From positions 6,634,001 to 6,698,000 of the forward strand of contig CM057224.1 in assembly GCA_029891385.1 (NCBI GenBank): a DNA stretch of 64,000 nt. The letters are read 5' to 3'. Positions 20,110-30,785 of the stretch are shown in pieces; position 1 is the stretch's first letter, and each line of letters opens with the position of its first letter. Made by a program: the position numbers and the translations under genes. This DNA is from Erythroxylum novogranatense. Lineage: Eukaryota; Streptophyta; Magnoliopsida; Malpighiales; Erythroxylaceae. Below the pieces are notes generated by a model. That model had not been told where the DNA came from, ran no database searches, and worked only from the letters and a program-made list of their open reading frames with translations.

Positions 20110-23100
20110 TGTTACCCCCAAAAATTTTTTTTAAGGACAAATCAAGCATGATTAGATTAATGGGGTAAATTAATATAGTATTTAATAAAGTTAGCATGAA
20201 AGCACATGACACTAAATGAGTTAGGTGTTAAGAATTAATGTTAGTAAATGCATTGGTTGATTTAAATGAGTTAGATGTAGTTTAATGTGCTAGTTGGGCC
20301 TTGGGCCCAAATGAAATGAATAAATAACAAGAAATGAAATGGGCCAAAATGAAATAAGAAAGAAGAGATGATATATATATGAAATGGGTTTAAATGAAGA
20401 AGTAGGCCTTGAGAAGTTTAAAGAGGAAAATAAGAAAGGAGGAAGGAGTTGGATTTGGGCTTGGGCTTAAGTAATGTTAGTAAGGAGTATAAAAGGAGAA
20501 GAAATAAGTAGGATTGTAGTAGGAAAGAAGAGGAAAAACGAAAATTGAGAGGGAGAAAGAGAGGTGTCGTGGAAGGAGGGAGAAAGAAGGAGAAAAGAAG
20601 AGTTCTTGCCTAGGTTTTGATTCTCCAAGAGTTTGAGTGGGTTTTTGAAGAAAGTTCAAGAGGAAAAAAGGTGGAGGAAGACTAGAGCTTCACTTTGAAC
20701 CAAGAAATCACTTGGTTAGCTAAAGGTTTAAGGTAAGTCTTTTGTTTAAGGTTAAGATTTTGTTGGGTTATGGTTGAGAAGAGTTGAAAATGGAATGGGT
20801 TTAGTGAATCTACGACTAATTTCATGAATGATGTGGTATGGTTTTTCAATTTGTGTTAAGTGATTTTGGGTTTTTGATTTTAATGAAGAGAGAGAAGGAA
20901 GAGAAGAGGAACAAGAGTTGTAGCAAGGAAACCAAGGATTTATCAAATCTACAAGGTGGGTTTCATATTTATCTTTATGTATATAAGCTATAAATGTAAA
21001 TTAATGCATGACATTAATGAGTTTTGATTACTTGGTGATTGTATTAAATGCTTGTGTTAGTTGTGGTTAGATGACATTAATCATGAGTTATGTGTAAATG
21101 AAAATAATACATGTTGATGATTTGATGATGGTTGAATTAGTATTGAATGAAATAGCTTAAATGAGTATGAATGCATAATATGACTTATGCATGAAATGTA
21201 CGATATGAAATATGCATGAAAGAGAAGATTTTCAAGAAAACAATGAATTGGACAAGAACAGTTCAATTTTATTGTATGATACATGAAGTATATGTTATGT
21301 GGGTAAGGTATAGTCCCCAAGAAATGTCAGTGCACGTCGACCATGAAAGCCTTCGCCCGGCTGCCCGATTGTGGCATAGGATGATCCAACATTTTGGACT
21401 CCTCAAGATTTGCCCATATAAGCTCATTAAATGAGACTATATGGTTGCCAAGAATAAGGACTTACCGAGCCATTTGATGTGTTTCATATGTGATTACATG
21501 AAAATGCAAGAATTATGAATGATGAATTGTTAGAAATTATGTTTGTGTATTGATCAAAATTGCACGATGCATGTCTTATGATTTTATTGAAAGATTGTTA
21601 AAAGTATGAATAAGTAAATGGACATGCTTGATATATAAATATAAATGTGTTACCCACGGAGCGAAAGCTCACCACCCTCAAATTCTCCAGGAAATGAGCA
21701 TGATCCCGAGGAGCAAGCTTAAAGGCATTTACTCCAAGAGTTTTCTCTTGATTTTATGATTTGAAATGATTTTTTGTAAAATCAATGCTTTAGATGCATT
21801 TTTAGCAAATGATGTTTTTGGCAAGCTTGTATTTTTGGGATATGATGGAGTGGCTTGAAATGCCCTCTAAAGCTTTGTAATAACTTATGATTTCATATGA
21901 ATGCAAGAATGCTAAGTTTTAATGTATTTTGAGAAATCCATGTATGTTTAAGACAATTGCATCATTGTTATAGTTTGGATATGTTTAGATGATTAAGAGT
22001 GTGGTTGTTGCTTTAAATGGTATTGGGAGATACCTTAGAATTGAAACATGTTGAATGAGGTCGATTACTGAGTTTCATGCAGGTTGTAGTCTTAGATTGA
22101 AGAATTGGGTTAGGAATGAAATAGGGGAGGTGCTGTCAAATTTTCCCAAAATTTGTACAGCAACTTCCAGTTGATTTTAGACTCTCTTAGTGTTTGAATT
22201 GAATTGAGAGATCTTCTTGAAGATTTTAGCTTAAGATTAGATCTTTAAAATGGTGTATGATTTGCTTCAATTGGAGCTAGGAATGAGAAGTTATGAGCTT
22301 TGAGAGATGCTAGTGTCAAGTGGTTAGAAGTTGGAAGTTGAGAGTTATGATGGTTATGTAGGAATTTAGGGTTGATTTACAAGTGTATTTGGTATTAGGA
22401 ATGAGTTAGAAGGCATGAGTAAGGGTTTAAGAGGCTTGGGGAAAAATCTCAACTTTCTGGTCATTTCTTCCTCGCGGGCGCGAGCTCCATACCTCGCGGG
22501 TGCAACCATAGACGAATCAGAGGAGCCTCAACTTCTGTTCGTCTCGTCCTTGCTGGAGCGATCGAAGTAAATCACGGGCGCAACCCAGATAGAGTCCCAA
22601 TTTCAATTTTTGGTCTTCATGAAAGTTGTAGCCTTAGATGTCTACTTTCTATCCGTCTAAGAACGAAGTCATTCTGACATCTATAGTGAATGTTATGGCA
22701 TTTGCGCCAAAACATGTTCGATAGGAATCAGAACATGAATGCGTTGAGTTTGTCGGGTCATAACTCCTTCGTCTGACCTCCAATTGAGGTGCGGTTTGAA
22801 CCAGTAGATTCCTAAGATATATATCTTTCACTCCATAAAATCATTTGGAGCTAAATTAAGGAAGTTGGCATTAAAGCAAGTGAGAGGTCAGTTAAGAGAG
22901 CATGTTTCGGGTATGAACCCCTTTAGGTTTTCGGAGTGTATCTTGAGTTATAGAACTCTTATTGAAGCGATTCTTGTCTTAAATTAAACAAGAGTCATAA
23001 GGCTATGATTTACAAGAGAATTCCATATGAATTTAAGATTTTGAGTTTTTTTCAAATTCGGTGAACACTTAGTGGAATATGTTTAAGTATGATGATTAGG

Positions 23101-23305
23101 TACATGGGCACACTACGGAATTTTGGTAAGTAAATTTTGGGAGCGTTTTGAGCATGAGAATGAATTCATGATGTCCTTAAGGGTTCAAGGGATTAAGAAT
23201 GAAAAAAAAATTATAACCCTTCAAAGTAAAAGTAATACGCACGCTCAGGATTTTACGATTTTAAGCAAGACAGTTGGGATCCGGTCCACGGGTCGGGTCC
23301 CGACA
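20110..23305 (+). mobile_element. 3' LTR of the nested element
   Basis: Starts TGTTACCCCC and ends GGTCCCGACA, 3196 bp. It is a near copy of 13040-16202. It keeps the donor-like AG/GTAAGT (intron start 20733), a perfect GAGC-GAAA-GCTC hairpin near 21660 and TTCTCCAG/GAAA with its AG ending at 21690. The GC-rich patch at about 22470-22600 is longer than in the 5' LTR. Confidence 0.9.
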
Positions 23306-23310
23306 CCCCG
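23306..23310. repeat. Target-site duplication CCCCG, right copy
   Basis: Identical to 13035-13039 and abutting the 3' LTR end. Confidence 0.9.
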
Positions 23311-23395
23311 TCTGGTTGAACCTGCGTAGTTTAGTTATTTACTGCATGTTTTGATTATTGCTATCTCCCTCTGACTTGTGTTTGTTGCCGTGCAG

Positions 23396-24726
23396 CCATG
23401 GTGAGAATAGAGGATTATGCTGGAGCCGCCTCTCCCCCTAAATCCAAAAAGCGAGCCGCGGGAAGAAAGAAGGGGAAGGAGGAGGAGACCGGTGAAGGCT
23501 CCGCTTCATTGGTGGAAGTCGACCGTTCTACAGTGTCTCTGGCCCCTTCACCTATTGAGGACAGCCCTGCGAGGCCGGAGTTGTTGCCGATCGTACTAGT
23601 GAGTTCGGACCGAGCAGGTGTAGAAGAAGAGGAGGAGGAGGAAGTGGAGCCTCCTCTTAAGAGAAAGAGACTGGTCCGACTCCGTGACCTTCCATCCGAC
23701 CCGTCTGGGCAAGTTGGGAAGGCCAAAGAGAAGAAGGGCAAAGGGAAAAGTCAAGCGACTGATGCCGAGCAGTGGGAGTCTTTGATTAAGCTGCCCATAA
23801 CCTCCTCGATTGGGGACCTCGACGTGTCCCACCACATTATTGAGAGGATTACTCCCCCCGTGGACGAGCGACACATGGATAAAAAGAGTAATCAGGAGAC
23901 GGGGTCTCAACTCCTCCGTAGCTGTATACGGAGCTCGGTGATGGCCTTCGCGACGGTGTAGCGTCTGGAGGCTCTGGACCGGGAAGTTCAGGACCTTCAT
24001 GAGCAGGTGAAGGCTTTGAAGGACGAGCTTTCGGAGGTGAAGGAGGGGAGAGACCTTCTTGAAGGTCAAAATTCTTCTTTAGAGGAGGAGAAGAAGATTC
24101 GGGAAGAAGCTATGAGCATTTTGAAGGCTCAATTTGATACGGGGGAGGAGGAGAGGATCAGGGCGATTGCGGCGAAGGGTGAGCTGATCAAGGTGTGTGA
24201 GGTCTTGGAGGGGAAGGTGGAGTTGGAGAGGAAACTTAAAGAGCAGTTCCTCCAAGACTGCCATGCAGCGGTGGAAGGTAAGCGCAGGACCAAGGAGGTG
24301 TTGACGAAGTTGGGATGCTCTATTAAAAAGCAAATAATCGAGGCGATCAAGCGGTGGAAGAGAAGAAATCTAAATGCGGAATGGCTAGAGCTCGCCTGCG
24401 ACGTAACCCTTTCAGTCCTGAAGAAGTGCCATGAGATTCACGTTCCCGATGGGTCGGAGCGGCCTTCATTTGAAGAGTATGCCGAGCCGCTGCTTCCTGC
24501 TCTCAGCCTTTCTTTGGAGGGAAAAAAGGAGAGAGCCTCGGGGGAGCGGACCGTTGCTCCGGACGAAGAGTTGGATCTGAGCTCAGAAGAAGAAGAAGAG
24601 GATGTCTCTCTGCTGCCAGCTCCTCTTGACCTAATTGCCGACCCTTCTCTTCCCTTAGTCGATCCTGCTGTCGACCCTTCCTTTGCTGACCTAGTCGCTG
24701 GCCCTTCTTTTCCTCCGAAAGAATGA
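23396..24726 (+). pseudogene. Antisense ORF of Tat element, second exon (basic/acidic, coiled-coil)
   Basis: The frame reopens after a candidate 81-bp intron. The donor is TCTG/GTTGAA with intron start 23315; the acceptor is TTGCCGTGCAG ending 23395. The phase joins exon 1 to the frame of the ATG at 23398. One TAG at 23959-23961 interrupts it (CAG to TAG is a plausible cause), and it then runs to TGA at 24724-24726. The protein has a lysine/arginine-rich N-part (KKRAAGRKKGKEEE), an acidic stretch (EEEEEEEVEPP), a long heptad-rich coiled coil at about 23960-24310, and an acidic, proline-rich tail. A poly(A) signal follows at 24794. No enzymatic motif is visible. Confidence 0.72.
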
Positions 24727-24793
24727 GAATGATTGTTTCCTTTTGTGTAAGGCTCATCTGGTCGGGCTTATGGCCAGAACCTTTGCTCCAAGA

Positions 24794-24799
24794 AATAAA
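24794..24799 (+). terminator. Poly(A) signal of the antisense ORF
   Basis: AATAAA lies 67 nt after the stop codon, in a T-rich context typical of plant 3' UTRs. Confidence 0.5.
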
Positions 24800-24969
24800 A
24801 ACTCATTTTTGATTATTTTTATCGTGTTGAATGTTTCTCCCCTCGAATAGTAGGTTGCGAATGAATGCGTTCGATGCGCGACGACCGAGTGAATTAGGCT
24901 GATTGGTAATAGGGCCGAACGATCCGAAATTTTTGTGTCAGGATCCTTGGTCGAGCGTTAGTTAGTGCC

Positions 24970-26000
24970 GATCGATGGTTCCAGGGGTCTGGTCTTAGCA
25001 ACCTTGTCGATCTGTACTCGAGGCCGAGCGAGGGTACCAAGGATCTTGTCTTGGCAACCCGGCCGACCTTAGTCGATCCATGGAGATACCGAGCGATGGC
25101 GAACGAGGGTCCCAAGGATCTTTTCTTGGCGACCCGATCGACCGTAGTCGATCTATGGAGATATCGAGCGATGGTGAACAAGGGTCCCAAGGATCTTGTC
25201 ATGCGACCCGACCGACCGTAGTCGATCTATGGAGATACCGAGCAATGGCGAACGAGGGTCCCAAGGATCTTGTCTTGGCGACCCGACCGACCGTAGTCGA
25301 TCTATGGAGATGCTGAGCAATGGCGAACGAGGGTCCCAAGGATCTTGTCTTGGCGACCCGACCAACCGTGGTCGATCTATGGAGATGTCGAACGATGGTG
25401 AGCGAGGGTCCCAAGGATCTTGTCTTGGCGACCCGACCGACCGTGGTCGATCTATGGAGATGCCGAACGATGGCGAGCGAGGGTCCCAAGGATCTTGTCT
25501 TGGCGACCCGACCGACCGTGGTCGATCTATGGAGATGCCGAACGATGGCGAGCGAGGGTCCTAAGGATCTTGTCTTGGCGACCCGACCGACCGTGGTCGA
25601 TCTATGGAGATGCCGAATGATGGCGAGCGAGGGTCCCAAGGATCTTGTCTTGGCGACCCGACCGACCGTGGTCGATCTATGGAGATGCCGAACGATGGCG
25701 AGCGAGGATCCCAAGGATCTTGTCTTGGCGACCCGACCGACCGTGGTCGATCTATGGAGATGCCGAACGATGGCGAGCGAGGGTCCCAAGGATCTTGTCT
25801 TGGTGACCCGACCGACCGTGGTCGATCTATGGAGATGCCGAACGATCGCGAACGAGAGTCCCAAGGATCTTGTCTTGACAACCCGACCGACCGTGGTCGA
25901 TCTATGGAGATGTCGAACGATGGCGAGCGAGGGTCCCAAGGATCTTGTCTTGACGACCCGACCAACCGTGGTCGATCTATGGAGATGACGGGCGATGGCG
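24970..26000. repeat. 75-bp tandem array, about 13 units
   Basis: The landmark CCAAGGATCT (one copy CTAAGGATCT) recurs at 25037, 25112, 25187, 25261, 25336, 25411, 25486, 25561, 25636, 25711, 25786, 25861 and 25936. That is 75 bp throughout, with one 74-bp step. Central units are almost identical while the outer units are diverged. Since 75 is divisible by three, several frames on both strands stay open for up to 246 codons; these are by-products, not genes. The array lies downstream of integrase on the element's sense strand, where Tat elements often carry tandem repeats. Confidence 0.95.
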
Positions 26001-26189
26001 GATTGGATTTTCTACTCTTTGCCACATATAATGGAACTTTTGTTGCCAAAAAATCTGAAAACCCCTTTATTGATGATATTGAGGGCGTGGGCCGTTAAAA
26101 AACCTGTCTTGCAGGGATAGGAAAAAAGGTACCCGCGTGTTGTATACAAAAAACGGTAATAAGCAAAGACTAACTAAAGTAAAACTTAT

Positions 26190-27412
26190 CTATTGGTAGA
26201 ACGCCTTCAGGTTTCGAGAGTTCCATGGCCTTGGTAGGATTTTCCCATTTGCATCGCGTAGACTGTAAAAGTCGTGCCCGACTTGCTTGACGACCTGGTA
26301 GGGTCCTTCCCACGCTTGTCCGAGCTTTCCAGGATGTTTCTCAGCCACCTCGGCTTTTCGTAGGACGTATCCCCCGACCTTTATGTCGCTCGACTTTACT
26401 CTTCTGTTGTAGAATTTGGTCGCTTTTTGCCTGACGGCTTCCGACCGAGTGGCAGCCCTATCCCTGTCTTCACTGAGAAGTACGAGCTCAGCTCGACGGG
26501 CTTCGTTGTTTCACTCTTCATCATAACTCAACACCCTCTAATTATACAATACCACTTCTACGGGAACTAAAGTTTCTGCCCCAAAGGTCATCCTGAATGG
26601 TGTTTCCCCTGTGGCTCCATTTGGTGTGGTTCTGTACGCCCATAACACTTCATCGATTTCTTCCACCCAGGTTTTTCGTCCGTCAAGGCGCTTCTTAAGA
26701 GCGCTCATTATCTTTTTGTTTGTGTTCTCCGCGAGACCATTGCTTTGGGGGTGAGCTACTGAGGTCAGTTGTAGCCTTATTTTAGTCGGTCGCAGAAATC
26801 TCTGAACTTTTCGTTATCGAACTGTCGATCGTTGTCTGCTACCAGCACCATAGGCATTCTGAAGCGAGTCAGTATATTTTTCTTGACAAAATTCTCCACC
26901 CTCTGCTCGGTAATTGTGGCGACCGCTTCCGCTTCTACCCATTTGGTGAAGTACTCCACTGCCACTATCAGGAACTTCTTCTGTCCGGGACCGAGAGGGA
27001 AGGGCCCCAGTATATCCATTCCCCATTGAGCAAAAGGGATAGGATGAATCACAATTTTCATCCTCTCGGTCGGCTAGTGAGACAAGCTGTTGTTTCTCTG
27101 GCAAGCCTCACATCGGTCGACTTTCTCCTGGCAGTCTTTCCTCATCGTCAGCCAGTAATATCCCTGTCTGATCAGCCTATGGGCTAACATTCTGCCTCTG
27201 ACATGGTTGCCACACATTCCTTCGTGGACTTCGGCCATTTCTTGATCTGCCTCTTCTTCGTTCAAGCATCGCAGCAGCAGCCAGTCATAAGATCGCTTGT
27301 ACAAGGCATCATTTATGATCGCGTACTCAGCCGCCTTTATTCTCAATTTCTTGGTCTCTGAGGTCTCTTGTGGTTGTGTTCCCTCTAGGAGATATCGTCT
27401 AATCAGTTCCAT
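26190..27412 (-). pseudogene. Tat integrase
   Basis: The zinc-binding domain is visible as HEGMCGNH...CEACQ (about 27200-27100). The core follows with the first aspartate in WGMDILGPFP (about 27020), the second in ADNDRQFDN (about 26830; the family usually has DNG) and the glutamate in SNGLAEN (about 26725). The C-terminal 'VGGYVLRKAEV' and 'GKLGQAWEGPYQV' blocks then lead to the TAG at 26190-26192. Stops at 27074 and two near 26535-26555, plus a one-base frame change near 26780, inactivate it. It would insert the element's cDNA into the chromosome. Confidence 0.88.
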
Positions 27413-28348
27413 CTAACTCGATCGACCGGTATTTACATCAAGAACTTCCTTAGCTTTTTGAATACTGGGACGATCAAGTCGTTCGACTAGAACGTTATTT
27501 TTAGCGTCTCGATCGGAAGCCATTTTGGAGAGCGCATCTGCTTTAGCGTTCTGAATTCGTTCTATCCTACTGATCATATACTGCTCGAAATTATTTAACT
27601 CCCGTTTTACTAACTCTAGATATTCGATCATGCTGCTCCCCTTGGCTTCATAATGCCCGGTGACTTGGCTGACCACCACTTAGCTATCGCTATATATCTT
27701 CAAATGCTTTACCTCCATTTCCTTAGCCAGTTGGAGGCCGGCTATCAGAGCCTCATATTCTGTCTCGTTATTGGAGGCTTTGAATTCTAGCCGAAGGGCA
27801 TATTCCACTTTTTCTTCCATATGCGAGTCGATTAATACCACTCCTGCTCCGCACCCTTCAGCGTTAGACGACCCGTCAACAAACAAACTCCAGGCAAGGA
27901 ACTGCTCACCCTTCAAGCTGGGCTGGCTCATCTCTGCAATGAAGTCTGCCAACACCTGTGCCTTGATCGCCGTCTGGGGCTTGTATTGTATGTCGAACTC
28001 TCCCATCTCTACCGCCCATTTTATTAACCGCCCGGAGGTCTCAAGTTTTTGGAGACATTGCCTGAGAGGCTGATCGGTCCACACCTCAATGGTATGACTT
28101 TGAAAATGCGGTCTCAGTTTCCGCACCGCAGTTATTAGGGAGAGAGCTAATTTTTCTATGGGCGCATACCGTGTTTATGGCCCACTCAATACTTTGCTGA
28201 CATAGTAGATCGAAAATTGCTCCTTGCCATCCGATCGAACCAAAACCGTGCTGACTGCGCCCTCTGTGACCGCCAGATAGATAATCAGGGTTTCTCCCTC
28301 AACGGGGCTCTGCAGAACAGGTGGGCTTGTTAGATACTGCTTTAAGTG
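27413..28348 (-). pseudogene. Tat RNase H pair (classical plus archaeal-type)
   Basis: Following RT, a connection region and the end of the classical RNase H are seen ('VWTDQPLRQCLQK', 'KAQVLADFIAEM'). The second domain has FVDGSS, NNETEYEA and SDS as the three catalytic blocks, then 'VVSQVTGHYEAKG' and 'NAKADALSKMAS'. The second domain type is a hallmark of the Tat lineage. A TAA at 27680 falls just after SDS, where a glutamine is usual, and further stops lie between 28349 and 28127. All of these are in one frame with RT, so decay is by nonsense, not frameshift. Confidence 0.88.
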
Positions 28349-29146
28349 CTAGAAAGCTCTTTCGCACTCCTCCGGCCATTGAAACTGGGTTACATCCGCC
28401 TTCCTTAAAATTTTGAAAAATGGGAGGCACTTGTCCCCCAATCTGGAAACGAATCTGCTAAGAGAAACTATCCGACCAGTCAATACCTGTACTTCTTTCA
28501 AGCATCGTGGGGAAGGCATTTGGACGATGGCTTCTATTTTCTCTGGATTAGCTTCAATCCCCCGTCGAGTAATCATGAATCCCAGGAATTTCCCGGATGC
28601 CACTCCAAAGATGCACTTTTTCGGGTTCAGTTTCATCTGAAATTTGTTAAGGGTCTGGAAGACCTCCCTGAGGTTTCCCACATGCTCCGCGGCCGTCTTA
28701 CTTTTGACCACTATATCATCTACGTAAGCCTCAACAGTTCGACCGATCTGTTTTTTGAAGACTTCCATGACGAGCCCCTGATAAGTAGCCCCCGCATTCT
28801 TCAAGCCGAACGACATTACTTGGTAACAATATGTGCCCTGTTCGGTTATGAAGGCAGTCTTCTCTTCATCTTCGAGGCTCATCTGAATTTGATGGTAGCC
28901 CGAGAAAGCATCCAAGAAGTTAAGAAGCTCATTTCCGGAGGTGGAGTCTACTAGCTGGTCGATCTTTGGTAGAGGGAAACTGTCCTTTGGGCATGCCTTG
29001 TTCAGGTTAGTGAAGTTGATGCACATTTTCCACTTCCCATTTTTCTTCTTCACCAACACCACATTGGCGAGCCATTCGAGGTACTTGACTTCTCGAATGA
29101 ACCCGGCTTCGAGTAGTTTTTCTATTTCTTTCCCGATCACTTCCTG
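28349..29146 (-). pseudogene. Tat reverse transcriptase
   Basis: The 263-codon open stretch counted from 29140 contains 'INFTNLNKACPKDSFPLP' (41-58), LLNFLDAFSGYHQI with the first catalytic aspartate at 77, 'QVMSFGLKNAGATYQ' (107-121), YVDD at 139-142, and the thumb 'LNPKKCIFGV'. It is continuous in frame with the protease upstream across a single TGA at 29147-29149, and ends at a stop at 28349. The YVDD site is intact, so this is one of the best-preserved parts of the element. Confidence 0.92.
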
Positions 29147-29944
29147 TCATTCCTTGCAGTGCGATTGCTTCTTTTGCCTAACCGGCTTGTAGTCTTGTCG
29201 GATACCAAGTGAGTGCGAGGCGACCGATCGAGAAATTTCAGGCATATCGCTCGGTACCCAAGCGAAGACCGATCTATTTTCCACCAAACTGTCTGTGATA
29301 TTTTTAACCAGGTCCTTCTGCAGCTCGGAACCTAGGTTTGTGAATTTGGAGGGGTCGGCTTCATCCAGTACGACCCGTTGCGTTTCTTCCACTGGGTTCA
29401 TCATATCCATCTCCTCATTGGCTCTCACATCAAGAGAACTCGTCAGGACAATCGCCTCGTCTAATGTTTTAGTCTCCGCTAAGTAACATTCCCTGGCGAT
29501 TCTCTGCTGACCCCTGATGATACCAATTCCGTGGGGTGTCAGGAACTTCATAGCGTGGTAGTAGGTAGAGACGACCGCTCTAAGGGCATTTTGAGTAGCC
29601 CGCCCGATTATTGCATTGTACGCCCCTTGAAACCTTACGACCAGGAATTCGACGTCCCTCTCTATTTGACACGACTTTTGCCCGAACTTCACTTTTAAAT
29701 GAACTCGGGCGAATGGGTAGGCTGATGCTTCAGTTACCCCTTTAATAGGTCCGTCTATAGGTAGTAGTCGATCTTCGGGTACCTCCATCTGCTTGAAGGC
29801 CTCATAATACAACAAGTCGACCGAGCTGCCCGTATCAATCATCACTCGCTTCACCTCGTAGCCGTCCATGTTCAGATTTACAATGAGGGCGTCATCATGG
29901 GGACAACTTACACCATCAAGGTCAGACTCGTCGAACGATATCAT
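29147..29944 (-). pseudogene. Tat aspartic protease and RT N-terminal linker
   Basis: 265 codons from 29944. The active-site IDTGSS lies at residues 36-41, preceded by 'SFDESDLDGVSCPHDDALIV', which is typical of the gag-protease junction of Tat elements. The C-terminal part (FAWVPSDMPEIS and following) is the usual lead-in to RT. It ends at the TGA at 29147-29149, after which the RT continues in the same frame. Confidence 0.88.
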
Positions 29945-30507
29945 CTCATCTTTCTCCCTCGGCCTTTTGGTTGATGGGTCTCTGCCGACCTATTTAGCAT
30001 ATCTCTTTCTCCCTTGAGTAGTGGATCCCCCACTGTATTTCCTCCGAATATCATGTTAATGACCCCAGCCAGTCGGTCATCTTGTTGCCCAGTGTTTCTG
30101 TCGTTTCTTTCCCCTGATCGTCCTCTCTCTTATCGTCGATTACCTGTATTCGCATTCTGCCTCCCTCCATCATTCATATCGTTTCGCCTCCAGGGTCGTC
30201 GCCTATTGTCTGGCCGACCAGTCCTGCGCTGACTATCCCGACTTATGGTCGGGTGGTGATCGATCGTCATACCGGGCTGTCGGGCGGTTTGCCATGCAGG
30301 CGGATGCTGTTGTGCTAGCTGAGACTGCAAAACCTGGCGAATCAACTGGGTGCGTGTAGGCGGACGAGGATCTGCATCCGATCGGTGTTGGAGATCCGGG
30401 AGCATATTGAGTGCAGCGTTATCCTCTAAAGCGACACTTTGTTCTTCTTGTTCCAAGGTTTGAGGCTGCGGTTGATCGTTCGGGTTCAAGACTCCGCATG
30501 GAAACAC
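29945..30507 (-). pseudogene. Remnant Tat gag, capsid region missing
   Basis: A 125-residue, proline/glutamine/arginine-rich frame (30507-30130) is followed, in other frames, by the conserved gag end (INMIFGG-like at about 30055-30035, then the lysine/arginine-rich lead to the protease). The central capsid domain expected in a gag of several hundred residues is not present. An internal deletion is the simplest explanation, and the element could not have formed particles by itself. Confidence 0.6.
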
Positions 30508-30642
30508 GAGTGCAAAGCGGAGAGCCGCAGTATTTGTAGAACCTATCCGCGTAACGCCAGAGCTGCGACTGCGGCTACATCAGGATTAGCCGCCGCCGCC
30601 TGACTGATCTGCGTGTTTCTGGACGTGGTGCCCGGAAGTCGG

Positions 30643-30660
30643 GCCCCACGTTGGGCGCCA
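30643..30660 (-). other. Primer-binding site, TGGCGCC type
   Basis: The minus strand reads TGGCGCCCAACGTGGGGC, the pattern used by Tat and related plant gypsy elements instead of the initiator-Met site. It sets the 5' LTR/interior boundary. Confidence 0.75.
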
Positions 30661-30785
30661 ATTGGTTCTGCTGGATTTTGGCTGAACTGTACGTTACCGT
30701 TTGGATCCATGAGTCGGCTGATTCACGTAAGAGTTTCGATGTGAAGTTTCTGCAAAACAAAGAAAGGCACGTCGGGGGTTATAAT
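30661..30785 (-). mobile_element. 5' LTR remnant of the Tat element
   Basis: The sequence next to the PBS on the minus strand should be the end of the 5' LTR. Recognisable GC-richer sequence stops at about 30785, where AT-rich DNA begins, so only about 125 bp of the LTR is left. Confidence 0.5.

Larger units (their letters stand above)
13040..23305 (+). mobile_element. Complete LTR retrotransposon with degenerate interior (non-autonomous)
   Basis: The two LTRs (13040-16202 and 20110-23305), an initiator-Met PBS (16207-16218), a polypurine tract (20095-20109) and 5-bp CCCCG duplications show a single complete insertion of 10.27 kb. The LTRs are very similar, with scattered substitutions and a few indels (for example about 20 extra bases near 22485 and a short gap near 22842). 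In contrast, the 3.9 kb interior has no ORF above about 115 codons and only traces of a gypsy pol. It therefore probably moved in trans, already defective. Confidence 0.9.
11557..30785 (-). mobile_element. Tat-lineage Ty3/gypsy element, minus orientation, with nested insertion
   Basis: Read on the minus strand the order is: 5' LTR remnant (30661-30785), TGGCGCC-type PBS (30643-30660), remnant gag, protease, reverse transcriptase, RNase H, a second RNase H domain, integrase (ending 26190), a 75-bp tandem array, then an ORF in the opposite direction (12254-24726). The double RNase H, the PBS, the 3' tandem repeats and the antisense ORF are together typical of the Tat lineage. A 10.3 kb element is nested at 13040-23305. 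I could not recognise the 3' LTR between 11557 and 12048; it may have been removed by the Tekay insertion ending at 11556. Confidence 0.82.

Noticed and set aside
23123..23329. 68-codon frame crossing the end of the 3' LTR of the nested element
   Set aside because: Spans the LTR/target junction by chance.
25196..26098. Long open frames of 120-250 codons on both strands
   Set aside because: They arise because the 75-bp repeat unit is a multiple of three and lacks stops in several frames; there are no start context, domain or codon signals.
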